From Rikenellaceae bacterium (GTDB lineage Bacteria; Bacteroidota; Bacteroidia; Bacteroidales; Rikenellaceae): a DNA stretch of 34,927 bases. The first letter of the stretch is position 1, and each line of letters starts with the position of its first letter. The notes below the pieces were generated by a model, which made no database searches, had not been told where the DNA came from, and saw only the letters and a list, made by a program, of their open reading frames with translations. The stretch spans positions 1-34,927 of the forward strand of contig SUZX01000014.1 of the NCBI GenBank assembly GCA_015059735.1, given 5' to 3'. Of this stretch, positions 14,733 to 23,305 are shown piece by piece. The position numbers and the translations under genes are program-made.

Positions 14733-16493
14733 TTATTCAGTCGTTTGGCTATTTGGAGTAGAATCTTGTTTTTGCGTCTCGTTTTTCAAATGATCTAAAA
14801 TATTTTGCAGTTCCTCCTCCAAACTGGTATGGATCGGAGCACCGATTTTGTGGCGAAGTTTGTTCCTGCGCGAGTAGAGACTGTCTATATTATCATGATT
14901 ACATACCATGCGGATACTGTCTAATGAAAAGTTATAGACAAGCATGCATAATACATTTAGATCCGAAAGAGTCAAATTACGATGGTGTGTCTTCAAATAA
15001 TCGGCAATTCCATAATAGCGTTTGTTGAGGATATATTTCAGATCGGCGAATGCATCCTCCTCGGCATTCATGTTGATTGCATACTCTTTGAAGGCGTTGT
15101 AAAGAATTTGGGGTGCATGCTTGCAGGTGTATGATATTTTCAGCAATTCGCGGATGTGTTTCAATTGCCTTTCTACGGAGTCCATCATTCGGTTCTCCTC
15201 TTCTGTATGCAGTGCAACCTCTCTCTTGATTTGATCATAATTGGTTTGTAGGGTGTTGTATGAATGAGTTAACTCTTCGATAAATGATTGATAACGCCGA
15301 TTCTCTTCGGCTTGTGCGCGGATGATTTGCAATCGACGTTTTAAGATTAAGAGAAAGACAGATAGAAGAATTACAAATACAAGAACACCAATATAGATTA
15401 AATAGTGTGTGCGCATACGCAGTAACTCATTTCTGTGTTGGAGTTCTTTGTTGTTGTAACGCTCCTCTGCCCGTTGAATCAAATGCTCTTTCTCGTGGAA
15501 AGATGTTGAATCTAATAAATGATAAGCTCTTTTGAGCAGAAAATTAGCTGTTTTATGATTTTGTCTTTGTTCTTCAATTTGAGTTGCTAATGTGAGTATC
15601 CCACAAACTCGATCTGAAGAACTCCATTTATTTTTTAGTGAATAGTTGATATAATATCTAGCCGAATCCAATTTGTTTTCATGCAGATAGATCCATGCCC
15701 AAATCGGATAATCAATAGATGGCATCGTTCCATTTGTATGAAGTTTATATGTATGGTTTAAGAATCGTTTAATGGAATCGGTTGATATGTCAGCGTCAAA
15801 TTTCATTTGATGAGCGAGACTACTTGAAATTAAGCATACTTGTTGGTGATTATTAATACTATCAAAAACGATAAGCGCTTGCGCATATGCTTGTTGCGAT
15901 GCTTTATATTTGCGTTGTAGTGCCAATGCTGTGGCTTTTGCTTTTTTCATATATCCCGAAAACACAATCTTGCTTTCCCGAAGGAAACAACTATCCGCCA
16001 AATCGTACATCTTGATCGCATCAGTCAAACTATATTGAGAATAGTAGAGATTTCCTCGGCAGTTGTAGATCAATCCGAGCAAATAGGTCTCTTTGGCCGG
16101 AATTGCATGTTTTTCGGCAGCCTGCATCAATTCGGCGGCTTTGCAAACATCGCCAGCATTGTGGCGAATACGCCCCAAGTAGTAGTTGGTCAATGCCTTG
16201 TCGCGATTCGTGCCATGATTCGCATAATATTTGACGGCGGGCGCAATAATCGTATCCGTTTTCAGATCGATGCTGTTTTTGTCAAGAGCTTGTGAGTAGA
16301 GCAATGCATGTCGGGCACGAAGTATGTTGCTGGAAAGATCGATCGGATCTACTTCCTTTAATAGTTTTAAGGAACTGTCCGGCTTGATAATCATAAGCTC
16401 TTCTGCTAATTGTAGTTTCTCATTGATAACAGTCGTGTGTTGACAGCCGGATAAAATCAATGATAGTAGCGTGCTATAAATTAAAATCTTCAT
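14733..16493 (-). CDS. TPR lipoprotein with membrane span and C-terminal DNA-binding-like domain
   Basis: 586 residues. The start at 16493 was chosen because it opens a lipoprotein signal (MKILIYSTLLSLILSGC, cysteine at 17). Helical TPR-like repeats fill residues 20-350, for example RHALLYSQALD, LTNYYLGRIRHNAGDV and YLLGLIYNCRGNLYYSQ. A membrane span lies near 365-384, then a coiled coil, then a C-terminal segment (LTLSDLNVLCMLVYNFSLDSIRMVC... YSRRNKLRHKIG) resembling the LuxR-like helix-turn-helix of Bacteroidota TPR regulators. Such proteins are thought to sense from the envelope side and act on DNA at the inner face. A lipobox together with an internal span is common in the group but leaves the topology uncertain. 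The promoter is overlapped by a palindrome at 16546-16571. Confidence 0.75.
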   Translation of the reverse strand: MKILIYSTLLSLILSGCQHTTVINEKLQLAEELMIIKPDSSLKLLKEVDPIDLSSNILRARHALLYSQALDKNSIDLKTDTIIAPAVKYYANHGTNRDKALTNYYLGRIRHNAGDVCKAAELMQAAEKHAIPAKETYLLGLIYNCRGNLYYSQYSLTDAIKMYDLADSCFLRESKIVFSGYMKKAKATALALQRKYKASQQAYAQALIVFDSINNHQQVCLISSSLAHQMKFDADISTDSIKRFLNHTYKLHTNGTMPSIDYPIWAWIYLHENKLDSARYYINYSLKNKWSSSDRVCGILTLATQIEEQRQNHKTANFLLKRAYHLLDSTSFHEKEHLIQRAEERYNNKELQHRNELLRMRTHYLIYIGVLVFVILLSVFLLILKRRLQIIRAQAEENRRYQSFIEELTHSYNTLQTNYDQIKREVALHTEEENRMMDSVERQLKHIRELLKISYTCKHAPQILYNAFKEYAINMNAEEDAFADLKYILNKRYYGIADYLKTHHRNLTLSDLNVLCMLVYNFSLDSIRMVCNHDNIDSLYSRRNKLRHKIGAPIHTSLEEELQNILDHLKNETQKQDSTPNSQTTE

Positions 16494-16520
16494 GAGGGTT
16501 ATTGTGAATATATTATTGTA

Positions 16521-16551
16521 CAAATGTATGATAAATCCTCACAATAGCCAA
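16521..16551 (-). promoter_or_regulatory. Promoter of the TPR lipoprotein gene
   Basis: On the minus strand, TTGG at 16551-16548 and TACATTTG at 16528-16521 are 19 bases apart. The ATG follows 28 bases after the -7 box. Confidence 0.6.
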
Positions 16552-16571
16552 TCATATTAATATGATTGGCT
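16546..16571. promoter_or_regulatory. 26-bp perfect palindrome over the -33 box
   Basis: Positions 16546-16558 and 16559-16571 are exact reverse complements with no spacer. The left half covers the -33 box of the TPR lipoprotein promoter. A DNA palindrome at that place suggests a repressor or activator site, possibly autoregulatory (inference). Confidence 0.6.
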
Positions 16572-16670
16572 TGATAAATTAGAAAAAAGTTATATCAAAA
16601 GGAGCGTTTTGACCAAATTTTAGGAGGTAGCCTTTGCTGATCTACTTCTATTGCGCGGAGCAAAAATCGA

Positions 16671-16705
16671 CAAAAAAATAAGAACTGCGAAAAAGCAGTT
16701 CTTAT
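16671..16705 (-). terminator. Terminator of tRNA-Ser
   Basis: An 11-bp perfect stem (16678-16688 with 16695-16705). On the minus strand it is followed by TTTTTTTG, and it starts 11 bases past the tRNA 3' end. Confidence 0.85.
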
Positions 16706-16715
16706 TTCAATTCTG

Positions 16716-16802
16716 CGGAAGGTGGGGGATTCGAACCCCCGGTACGGAAACCCGTACGTCAGTTTAGCAAACTGGTGGTTTCAGCCACTCACCCAACCTT
16801 CC
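16716..16802 (-). tRNA. tRNA-Ser (anticodon GCU)
   Basis: An 87-base class II tRNA. The acceptor stem pairs 16796-16802 with 16717-16723, with discriminator G at 16716. The anticodon stem CCAGTT/AACTG region holds GCT, reading AGC and AGU serine codons. A long variable arm (GTACGG...CCGTAC) and the T-arm GTTCGAATC are present. CCA is not encoded. Confidence 0.95.
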
Positions 16803-16837
16803 GGACCATTTTTGCACTATTCGTGTAAAAAGGTGTG

Positions 16838-16868
16838 CAAATATAGGATCTTTTTGGGGAATTACAAA
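16838..16868 (-). promoter_or_regulatory. Promoter of tRNA-Ser
   Basis: On the minus strand, TTTG (16868-16865) and TATATTTG (16845-16838) are exactly 19 bases apart, a full consensus match 36 bases before the tRNA. Confidence 0.85.
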
Positions 16869-17075
16869 GAGTTTGTCTAAAATAATTTTGAGGTGAACCC
16901 TTTTTATAATATATATAGGTGTGTTCTATGGGTTATTGGCAGAATTATTGGTCGGGTGAATGGAAATTTATGGCCAATGGCCGATAAATTGTAGGAGATG
17001 TGTTGACCTGAATCAAGAAAATATAACTTCTTGATGCTTATTTTTAGAACGGTTTCAATAATTTGGGATTCTGCA

Positions 17076-17107
17076 TTTTGAATTTTGCTTTCCCCGTTGT
17101 ACCTTTG
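17076..17107 (+). promoter_or_regulatory. Promoter of the suf operon
   Basis: TTTTG ending at 17080 and TACCTTTG at 17100-17107 are 19 bases apart. It supports the sufB start at 17126 and rules out the upstream in-frame TTG at 17063. Confidence 0.8.
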
Positions 17108-17125
17108 TATGATATTTTGTTTGAA

Positions 17126-18571
17126 ATGGCAGAGAACGAAAAAGACATATTGGAAGATCTTCGCGATCAAGAGTATAAATACGGCTTTACAACGGATATC
17201 GAAACCGAAACCATCGGCAAAGGTCTGTCCGAAGAGATCGTACGTTTGATTTCCGCCAAGAAGGGCGAGCCGGAGTGGATGACCGAGCGTCGTGTGGCCG
17301 CCTATCGCTATTGGTTGACATTAACCCCTCCGACTTGGGCTCATTTGTCGATCCCCGAAATTGATTTTCAGGATATTATCTATTATGCAGCTCCCAAGCA
17401 GCAGAAGAAACTCAATTCGATGGACGAGGTCGATCCCGAACTGAAACGTACATTTGATAAGTTGGGAATTCCGCTCGAAGAGCAGATGGCTTTGGCCGGT
17501 GTGGCGGTCGATGCCGTAATGGATTCTGTATCTGTTAAAACCACCTTTAAGGAGACGTTGGCAGAGATGGGAATAATCTTTTGTTCTATCTCCGAGGCAT
17601 TGCGTGATTATCCCGAATTGGTGAAAAAGTATTTGGGTAGTGTTGTACCTTATAAAGACAATTTTTATGCGGCACTCAATGCTGCGGTCTTCTCCGACGG
17701 ATCGTTTTGCTACATCCCGAAGGGGGTTCGTTGCCCTATGGAACTATCCACTTATTTCCGCATAAATGCCGCCGGAACGGGACAGTTTGAACGAACATTG
17801 ATCGTTGCCGACGAGGGGGCTTATGTCAGCTATTTGGAGGGTTGTACTGCTCCTCGTAGAGATGAAAACCAGTTGCATGCTGCGGTTGTCGAGATTGTTG
17901 TCGAGCGTGATGCCGAGGTGAAGTATTCGACTGTCCAGAATTGGTATCCGGGTGATAAAGAGGGACGTGGTGGTATCTATAACTTTGTAACCAAACGCGG
18001 AATCTGCCACGAGAACGCCCGTTTGTCGTGGACACAAGTTGAAACAGGCTCGGCAATTACATGGAAATATCCGAGTTGTGTTTTGGCCGGCGACAACTCG
18101 GTCGGAGAGTTCTATTCGGTAGCCATGACCAATAACTACCAGCAAGCCGATACCGGAACCAAGATGATTCATGTCGGTCGCAATACCCGTAGCCGAATTG
18201 TTTCGAAGGGAATCTCTGCCGGTTATAGCCAAAATGCCTATCGCGGTTTGGTGCGTGTGGGAAAAGGTGCTGAAAATGCCCGTAACTATTCGCAATGTGA
18301 TTCGTTGCTTATCGGGGACAAATGTGGGGCTCATACTTTTCCGGAATTAGATATCCGCAATCGTTCTGCCATAGTGGAGCACGAGGCAACCACCTCGAAG
18401 ATTTCCGATGATCAACTCTTCTATTGCAACCAACGCGGACTATCTACGGAAGATGCTGTTGGCTTGATTGTCAACGGATATGCTCGCGAAGTTCTGGCCA
18501 AATTGCCGATGGAGTTTGCGGTTGAGGCGCAAAAATTGTTGGCCATCAGTTTGGAGGGGTCGGTCGGATAA
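17126..18571 (+). CDS. sufB: Fe-S cluster assembly scaffold SufB
   Basis: 481 residues. SufB, with SufC and SufD, forms the cytoplasmic scaffold on which [Fe-S] clusters are built and passed on. The conserved C-terminal core is present: [18 protein letters not shown] with C400, [22 protein letters not shown], and [22 protein letters not shown] at the end. The start at 17126 ([12 protein letters not shown]) follows a full promoter. It leads the sufB-sufC-sufD-sufS order, with only 48 bases before sufC. The oxygen- and iron-sensitive KorB in this window is the kind of client it would serve. No neighbouring SufE or IscR-type regulator is seen. Confidence 0.95.
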   Translation: MAENEKDILEDLRDQEYKYGFTTDIETETIGKGLSEEIVRLISAKKGEPEWMTERRVAAYRYWLTLTPPTWAHLSIPEIDFQDIIYYAAPKQQKKLNSMDEVDPELKRTFDKLGIPLEEQMALAGVAVDAVMDSVSVKTTFKETLAEMGIIFCSISEALRDYPELVKKYLGSVVPYKDNFYAALNAAVFSDGSFCYIPKGVRCPMELSTYFRINAAGTGQFERTLIVADEGAYVSYLEGCTAPRRDENQLHAAVVEIVVERDAEVKYSTVQNWYPGDKEGRGGIYNFVTKRGICHENARLSWTQVETGSAITWKYPSCVLAGDNSVGEFYSVAMTNNYQQADTGTKMIHVGRNTRSRIVSKGISAGYSQNAYRGLVRVGKGAENARNYSQCDSLLIGDKCGAHTFPELDIRNRSAIVEHEATTSKISDDQLFYCNQRGLSTEDAVGLIVNGYAREVLAKLPMEFAVEAQKLLAISLEGSVG

Positions 18572-18619
18572 GCCCAGCCCTTGTGCGATGTTGAAAATGA
18601 GAATAAAAATGATGATGAT

Positions 18620-19372
18620 ATGTTAAGTGTTAAAAATCTGCATGCCTCGGTCGGTGATAAAGAGATCCTTCGCGGTATTAACTTGGAAGTTCGTGCCGGA
18701 GAAGTGCATGCCATTATGGGACCGAACGGATCGGGTAAATCGACTTTGGCTTCGGTGTTGGCCGGCAACGAAAAGTTTACCGTAACCGAAGGTACAGCAA
18801 CCTTTTTAGGCAAAGATCTGTTGTCGATGTCGATTGAGGATCGCGCCCGATTGGGACTTTTTTTAGGCTTTCAGTATCCCGTTGAGATTCCGGGAGTTAC
18901 GATGGCTAATTTTATGAAGTTGGCAATCAATGAGCAACGTAAGTTTCGTGGTGAAGAGCCGTTGTCGGCGGCCGAGTTTTTGAAACTCATGCGAGAGAAG
19001 AGTGCCGTGGTTGAACTCTCGTCAAAATTGACAGCTCGTGCCGTTAACGAAGGATTCTCGGGTGGAGAGAAGAAGAAAAACGAGATTTTCCAAATGGCAA
19101 TGTTAGATCCCAAATTGGCGATTCTCGACGAAACCGACTCTGGTTTGGATATCGATGCGCTGCGCATTGTCGCTACGGGTGTTACTAAATTGCATACCCC
19201 CGAGAATGCCACAGTAGTCATCACCCATTACCAACGTCTGTTGGATTATATTGTGCCCGATGTGGTACATGTCCTTTATCAGGGACGTATTATCTACTCG
19301 GGAGATAAAACATTGGCTCTCAAACTCGAAAAAGAGGGCTACGATTGGCTGATCAACGATTGCAAAGAGTAA
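18620..19372 (+). CDS. sufC: Fe-S cluster assembly ATPase SufC
   Basis: 250 residues, matching SufC length. It is the ABC-type ATPase that drives conformational change of SufB-SufD. Walker A GPNGSGKST, the FSGGEKKKNEI signature and Walker B ILDETDSGLD are visible, followed by the VITHYQRLL switch. The start at 18620 (MLSVKNLHASVGDKEIL) fits the family; an open frame reaches back to a TTG at 18581, which is less likely. Its stop TAA overlaps the sufD ATG by one base, so translation is coupled. Confidence 0.95.
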   Translation: MLSVKNLHASVGDKEILRGINLEVRAGEVHAIMGPNGSGKSTLASVLAGNEKFTVTEGTATFLGKDLLSMSIEDRARLGLFLGFQYPVEIPGVTMANFMKLAINEQRKFRGEEPLSAAEFLKLMREKSAVVELSSKLTARAVNEGFSGGEKKKNEIFQMAMLDPKLAILDETDSGLDIDALRIVATGVTKLHTPENATVVITHYQRLLDYIVPDVVHVLYQGRIIYSGDKTLALKLEKEGYDWLINDCKE

Positions 19373-20193
19373 TGGATGCAATTTTACAACTCTTGACAGA
19401 TTCCCGTATGGTTGATGGCGGTCTGCTTCGTGTCGAAGAGAATCGGACCGAGACTTGCTATGCGGTGAATCCACAACAATTGCAGGTTGAGATTGCCGTT
19501 GGCGGTTTCTTGCGGTTGGTGGTGCTGCATGATTGCTGTGATGCTTCGGATCTGTCTGTGCATATCGGAAGTGGGGCATCTTGTGAACTTGTTGTTTTAT
19601 CCCGTGTGGCTACCTTTGCCGATGTACGGGTATTGCAGGAGGCAGATAGTGTTTGTCGCGTGACAAGTTTGCAATTGGATAGTTCCAATACCTCGTATTG
19701 TTTTGATCTTAACGGGGGTAATGCCCGAAATAATTTTGATGGTCTGTTTGTGGTAGCCAACGACGAGCACAGCGTGTTGAAATTACGCACGAATCACAAT
19801 GTAGCAGATTGTAATAGTGCAACCTATGTTAAAGGTGTTGCGGGCGGTTGTGCAGTGGGCGAGTTCGGCGGTATGGTTTATGTCGCTCCCGATGCACAGC
19901 GTACCGATGCCCAACAACAAAACCGCAATATGTTACTTAGCGACAAGGCACGTATTGATACCAAACCGCAGTTAGAGATCTATGCCGATGATGTGAAATG
20001 TTCGCACGGTGCTACCGTCGGACAGATGGATGATGAGGCGATTCTTTATATGCGCCAACGTGGTTTGAGCGAATCTTTGGCTCGCCGACTGCAAATCGAA
20101 GGATTCGTGGCAGAGGTGATAGATCGTTGTAATTTTGAAGAGCTACGTCAGCCTTTGATCGATCTGATTGCTACTAAAATGGAGAGTATATAG
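19372..20193 (+). CDS. sufD: Fe-S cluster assembly protein SufD, short form
   Basis: 273 residues, clearly shorter than the roughly 420-450 residues usual for SufD. What is present is the beta-helix core and C-terminal helices: KCSHGATVGQMDDEAILYMRQRGLSE carries C210 and H212, the pair expected at the SufB-SufD interface. The N-terminal helical domain of longer SufD proteins is missing. The start ATG at 19372 overlaps the sufC stop (TAATG); an upstream TTG at 19345 adds only nine residues, so the shortness is not a start-site error. sufS follows one base after its stop. It should still pair with SufB in the SufBC2D complex; whether the short form is typical of the lineage cannot be judged here. 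Confidence 0.85.
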   Translation: MDAILQLLTDSRMVDGGLLRVEENRTETCYAVNPQQLQVEIAVGGFLRLVVLHDCCDASDLSVHIGSGASCELVVLSRVATFADVRVLQEADSVCRVTSLQLDSSNTSYCFDLNGGNARNNFDGLFVVANDEHSVLKLRTNHNVADCNSATYVKGVAGGCAVGEFGGMVYVAPDAQRTDAQQQNRNMLLSDKARIDTKPQLEIYADDVKCSHGATVGQMDDEAILYMRQRGLSESLARRLQIEGFVAEVIDRCNFEELRQPLIDLIATKMESI

Positions 20194-20194
20194 C

Positions 20195-21415
20195 ATGTTT
20201 GATGTCGATAAAATACGCGAAGAGTTCCCGATTTTACGCCGTGAGGTCTATGGTAAACCGCTGGTTTATCTAGACAGCGGAGCTACGGCTCAAAAACCAC
20301 AGATGGTGATTGATGTGATCAATCGCCTTCATGGCGAACTTAATGCCAATATCCATCGTGGAGTACATTTCCTTTCGGAGCAAGCTACCGAGCTTTATGA
20401 GGAGGCTCGTTGCCGAATTGCCGAATATATCGGAGCTGCCGAAAAAGAGGAGGTTATCTTTACCTCCGGAGCCACAGCTTCGCTCAATACCGTTGCCTAC
20501 GCTTGGGGTGGAAAGTTTGTTCGACAAGGTGATAATATCGTTGTCAGCGAAATGGAACACCACTCGAATATTGTGCCGTGGCAGTTGTTGGCAGAGCGTC
20601 AGGGGGCCGAACTTCGTGTGTTGCCATTCGATGATACGGGGCGTTTGCGTACCGAGTTGTTGCCTTCGTTGCTCGATTCCCATACGCGCATTGTTGCCGT
20701 GACACAAGCCTCGAACACACTAGGCACTCGTCCCGACTTGTGCCCGATCATCGACGCTGCACATGCCGTAGGAGCTATCGTTGTGGTGGACGGATGTCAG
20801 GGTGTGGTGCATGGCGGAGTTGATGTAAAGGCTTTGGATTGTGATTTTTATGCTTTTTCGGGACATAAACTTTACGGACCTACGGGGATTGGAGTCCTTT
20901 ATGGTAAACGGGCGTTATTAGAAGACATGCCGCCTTTCCTCGGAGGTGGAGATATGGTGGATCGGGTGTCATTCGAACGTACAACCTATGCTCCCATTCC
21001 TTTGAAATTCGAAGCCGGAACAGCCAACTTTATCGGAGCAATCGGATTGGGAGAAGCCGTAAAATTTTTGCAAGGATTTGATCCGAAAGATATCGAAGGT
21101 CATGAAACCGAACTATTGAAATATGCCACCGAACAACTTTCAACAATCAACGGTGTTAAAATTTATGGCACAACACCCAATAAATGTGCTATCGTATCGT
21201 TTAATATCGAAGGAGTGCATGCCTATGATTTGGGGATGATTCTCGACAAACTCGGCATTGCTGTTCGTACCGGTCAGCATTGTGCCGAACCGGTGATGAC
21301 ACACTATGGAGTAAGCGGTATGTGCAGAGCATCGTTTGCTCTTTATAATACCATTGCCGAGGTTGATGGGTTTATTGCTGGCGTACAGCGAGCTGTGCGT
21401 ATGTTGCGGAATTAG
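20195..21415 (+). CDS. sufS: Cysteine desulfurase SufS
   Basis: 406 residues, the standard length. This PLP enzyme removes sulfur from cysteine and carries it as a persulfide for cluster assembly. Visible landmarks: YLDSGATAQKP at the start, TSGATASLNTVAYAW, the MEHHSNIVPWQ histidine, the PLP lysine in SGHKLYGPTGIG, and the catalytic loop RTGQHCAEP with C363. The start at 20195 (MFDVDKIREEFP) lies one base after the sufD stop. It is the last suf gene; tmk follows 39 bases later without a visible terminator, so transcription may continue into tmk and the DoxX-like gene. Confidence 0.95.
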   Translation: MFDVDKIREEFPILRREVYGKPLVYLDSGATAQKPQMVIDVINRLHGELNANIHRGVHFLSEQATELYEEARCRIAEYIGAAEKEEVIFTSGATASLNTVAYAWGGKFVRQGDNIVVSEMEHHSNIVPWQLLAERQGAELRVLPFDDTGRLRTELLPSLLDSHTRIVAVTQASNTLGTRPDLCPIIDAAHAVGAIVVVDGCQGVVHGGVDVKALDCDFYAFSGHKLYGPTGIGVLYGKRALLEDMPPFLGGGDMVDRVSFERTTYAPIPLKFEAGTANFIGAIGLGEAVKFLQGFDPKDIEGHETELLKYATEQLSTINGVKIYGTTPNKCAIVSFNIEGVHAYDLGMILDKLGIAVRTGQHCAEPVMTHYGVSGMCRASFALYNTIAEVDGFIAGVQRAVRMLRN

Positions 21416-21454
21416 CCCTTATAATTTAACATTAAAACCAATACTGCGACCCAT

Positions 21455-22135
21455 ATGTTTATTGTACTCGAAGGATTAGACGGTGCTGGGAAATCGACCC
21501 AAATACGCAAATTACGCGATTTTTTTGCGGAGCGTGGTATTCGGAGTGAATATATCCATTTCCCGCGTTTCGATGCTCCCATTTATGGTGAATTAATTGC
21601 CCGTTTCTTGCGTGGAGAGTTGGGAAGTGTTGATCAGGTTGACCCTTATGTAGTGGCTTTGTTGTTTGCAGGTGACCGAGCTGCTGCAGCTCCGCAGATT
21701 CGTGAGTGGCTTGCTGCCGGCTCGGTGGTGATTCTCGACCGATATGTCTATTCCAATGTGGGATATCAATGTGCAAAACTTTCGGATTTGCATGCCCGTG
21801 CGGAGTTGTCGCGCTGGATCTTGGATCTTGAATTTGGTCATAACAATCTTCCTCGTCCGGATGTTTCGTTGTTCCTCGATGTCCCATTTGCATTTACCGA
21901 ACGTAAACTTTCGGAGGTTCGCGCCGGAGATGATCGTTCATATCTGCAAGGAGGACAGGATATCCATGAAGGGTCGTTATCATTGCAACGTAATGTCCGC
22001 AATGTCTATCTTGCGGCTGCGGCTGCCGACCCGACATTGCGTGTGGTTGATTGCAGTAATGAGGAAGGAACTATGGCCGATCCCGATACCATCTTCGAAC
22101 GTATTCGTAATGAAATAACCCCAATTCTTGGTTAA
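21455..22135 (+). CDS. tmk: Thymidylate kinase
   Basis: 226 residues. It phosphorylates dTMP to dTDP for DNA synthesis. The P-loop GLDGAGKST is at residues 7-15, the DR motif in VVILDRYVYSNVGYQ, and the LID region in ERKLSEVRAGDDRSYLQGG. It is slightly longer than the usual 205-215 residues, the extra lying toward the C-terminal end. It sits between sufS and the DoxX-like gene, and its stop TAA overlaps the next ATG by one base. The association with suf is probably one of shared transcription only. Confidence 0.92.
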   Translation: MFIVLEGLDGAGKSTQIRKLRDFFAERGIRSEYIHFPRFDAPIYGELIARFLRGELGSVDQVDPYVVALLFAGDRAAAAPQIREWLAAGSVVILDRYVYSNVGYQCAKLSDLHARAELSRWILDLEFGHNNLPRPDVSLFLDVPFAFTERKLSEVRAGDDRSYLQGGQDIHEGSLSLQRNVRNVYLAAAAADPTLRVVDCSNEEGTMADPDTIFERIRNEITPILG

Positions 22136-23244
22136 TGAGAAGTAACCGTATATTTAAGAACTTCGCGCATCTCTGTCGGGTGATCCTTGCATTGACCTTT
22201 ATTGTTTCGGGTTTTGTCAAGGTTATCGATCCGTGGGGTACAGCCTTGAAGGTGAGCGAATATCTATCGATATACGGGCTTGAATCGTTGTTACCCGCCA
22301 ACATGGTATTTTCCATTTGGTTGTGTGGCGCCGAGTTGATGATGGGGTGCATGTTGCTGTTTAAGGTGCGCATCCGGCTGATCTCGATTTTTGCTCTGAT
22401 TTCGATGAGTTTCTTTACCGTACTGACGTTTTTGAGTGCTACGGTAATTCCCGTAGAGGATTGCGGATGTTTCGGTGATGCGCTAAAACTTACTCCTTGG
22501 CAAACCTTTGCAAAGAATTTTGCCCTGCTTCCGATGGCTTTTGTCGTTTGGTGGCGTTATCGTCCTGATAAAATTTTTGCATTCAAACCTGTCGAAGTGC
22601 TACTTACATGTACTTTCTTTGGGATGGCGATGTATTTGGGCTATTATTGTTATATCCATTTGCCATTGATCGATTTCTTGCCTTATCGTGTGGGAGTGAA
22701 TATCCGAGAGGCGATGCAACAGGCAGCCGTTGCGCCTGTCACCGATGTCGAAACCATTCTAGTATATCGCAACCGAAAAACCGGTCAAATACGGGAGTTT
22801 GCATTGACCGATACCGAATGGCAGGATGATACAAAGTGGGAGTGGGTCGAAACTTACACTACCGAGGAGTTACCGGCAATTCGACCTTTGATCAGTGAGT
22901 TTTCGATTCGCAATGTTGATACTGATGTCACGGAGCAGATCCTCTCGATATCGGGGCGTCTTTATATGTTATGTGTCACCTCCTTCGACAAACTACCTAA
23001 AAAATGTGCTCATCGCATGGCTCAGTTGGTTGAGCAGGCAAAGCAAAATTCGGTACAGGTTATTTGTCTTACTCCGCAGCCTCTTTACGATACCACCGTT
23101 CATGATTTTGGAACAGGCAATGTGCCGTGCTATAATATGGATGCCTCGACCATGAAGACCCTCCTCCGAGCCAATAATGGAGTTGTGGTTTTGGAGAATG
23201 GTACCATTGTGGCTAAAAATAACTGTCGGGATATTCATCCATAA
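22135..23244 (+). CDS. DoxX/MauE-like membrane protein (BT_3928-like)
   Basis: 369 residues. The N-terminal 180 residues hold four or five membrane spans of the DoxX/MauE type (VILALTFIVSGFVKVIDPWGTALKVSEYL). A conserved EDCGCFGDALKLTPW loop with two cysteines may be redox active. The C-terminal part is soluble and resembles a thioredoxin-like fold without a CxxC (LYMLCVTSFDKL, VQVICLTPQPL, NNGVVVLENGTIV). The combination matches the Bacteroidota BT_3928-type proteins next to thymidylate kinase or metabolic genes. Role unknown; an envelope redox function is inferred. The start overlaps the tmk stop, so it is translationally coupled. A 14-bp hairpin follows. Confidence 0.75.
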   Translation: MRSNRIFKNFAHLCRVILALTFIVSGFVKVIDPWGTALKVSEYLSIYGLESLLPANMVFSIWLCGAELMMGCMLLFKVRIRLISIFALISMSFFTVLTFLSATVIPVEDCGCFGDALKLTPWQTFAKNFALLPMAFVVWWRYRPDKIFAFKPVEVLLTCTFFGMAMYLGYYCYIHLPLIDFLPYRVGVNIREAMQQAAVAPVTDVETILVYRNRKTGQIREFALTDTEWQDDTKWEWVETYTTEELPAIRPLISEFSIRNVDTDVTEQILSISGRLYMLCVTSFDKLPKKCAHRMAQLVEQAKQNSVQVICLTPQPLYDTTVHDFGTGNVPCYNMDASTMKTLLRANNGVVVLENGTIVAKNNCRDIHP

Positions 23245-23265
23245 AGACAATAATGCGGTTATGGT

Positions 23266-23305
23266 ATAAAAGTTGACTTGGAAATTCTCGAAGTCAACTT
23301 TTATT
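23266..23305 (+). terminator. 14-bp hairpin between the DoxX-like gene and the RND operon
   Basis: A perfect 14-bp stem (23266-23279 with 23291-23304), 11-base loop, T-rich right arm. It ends one base before the ATG of the RND adaptor gene, so any ribosome-binding site of that gene lies inside it. No TAnnTTTG box is seen between the hairpin and the upstream gene. Confidence 0.65.
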
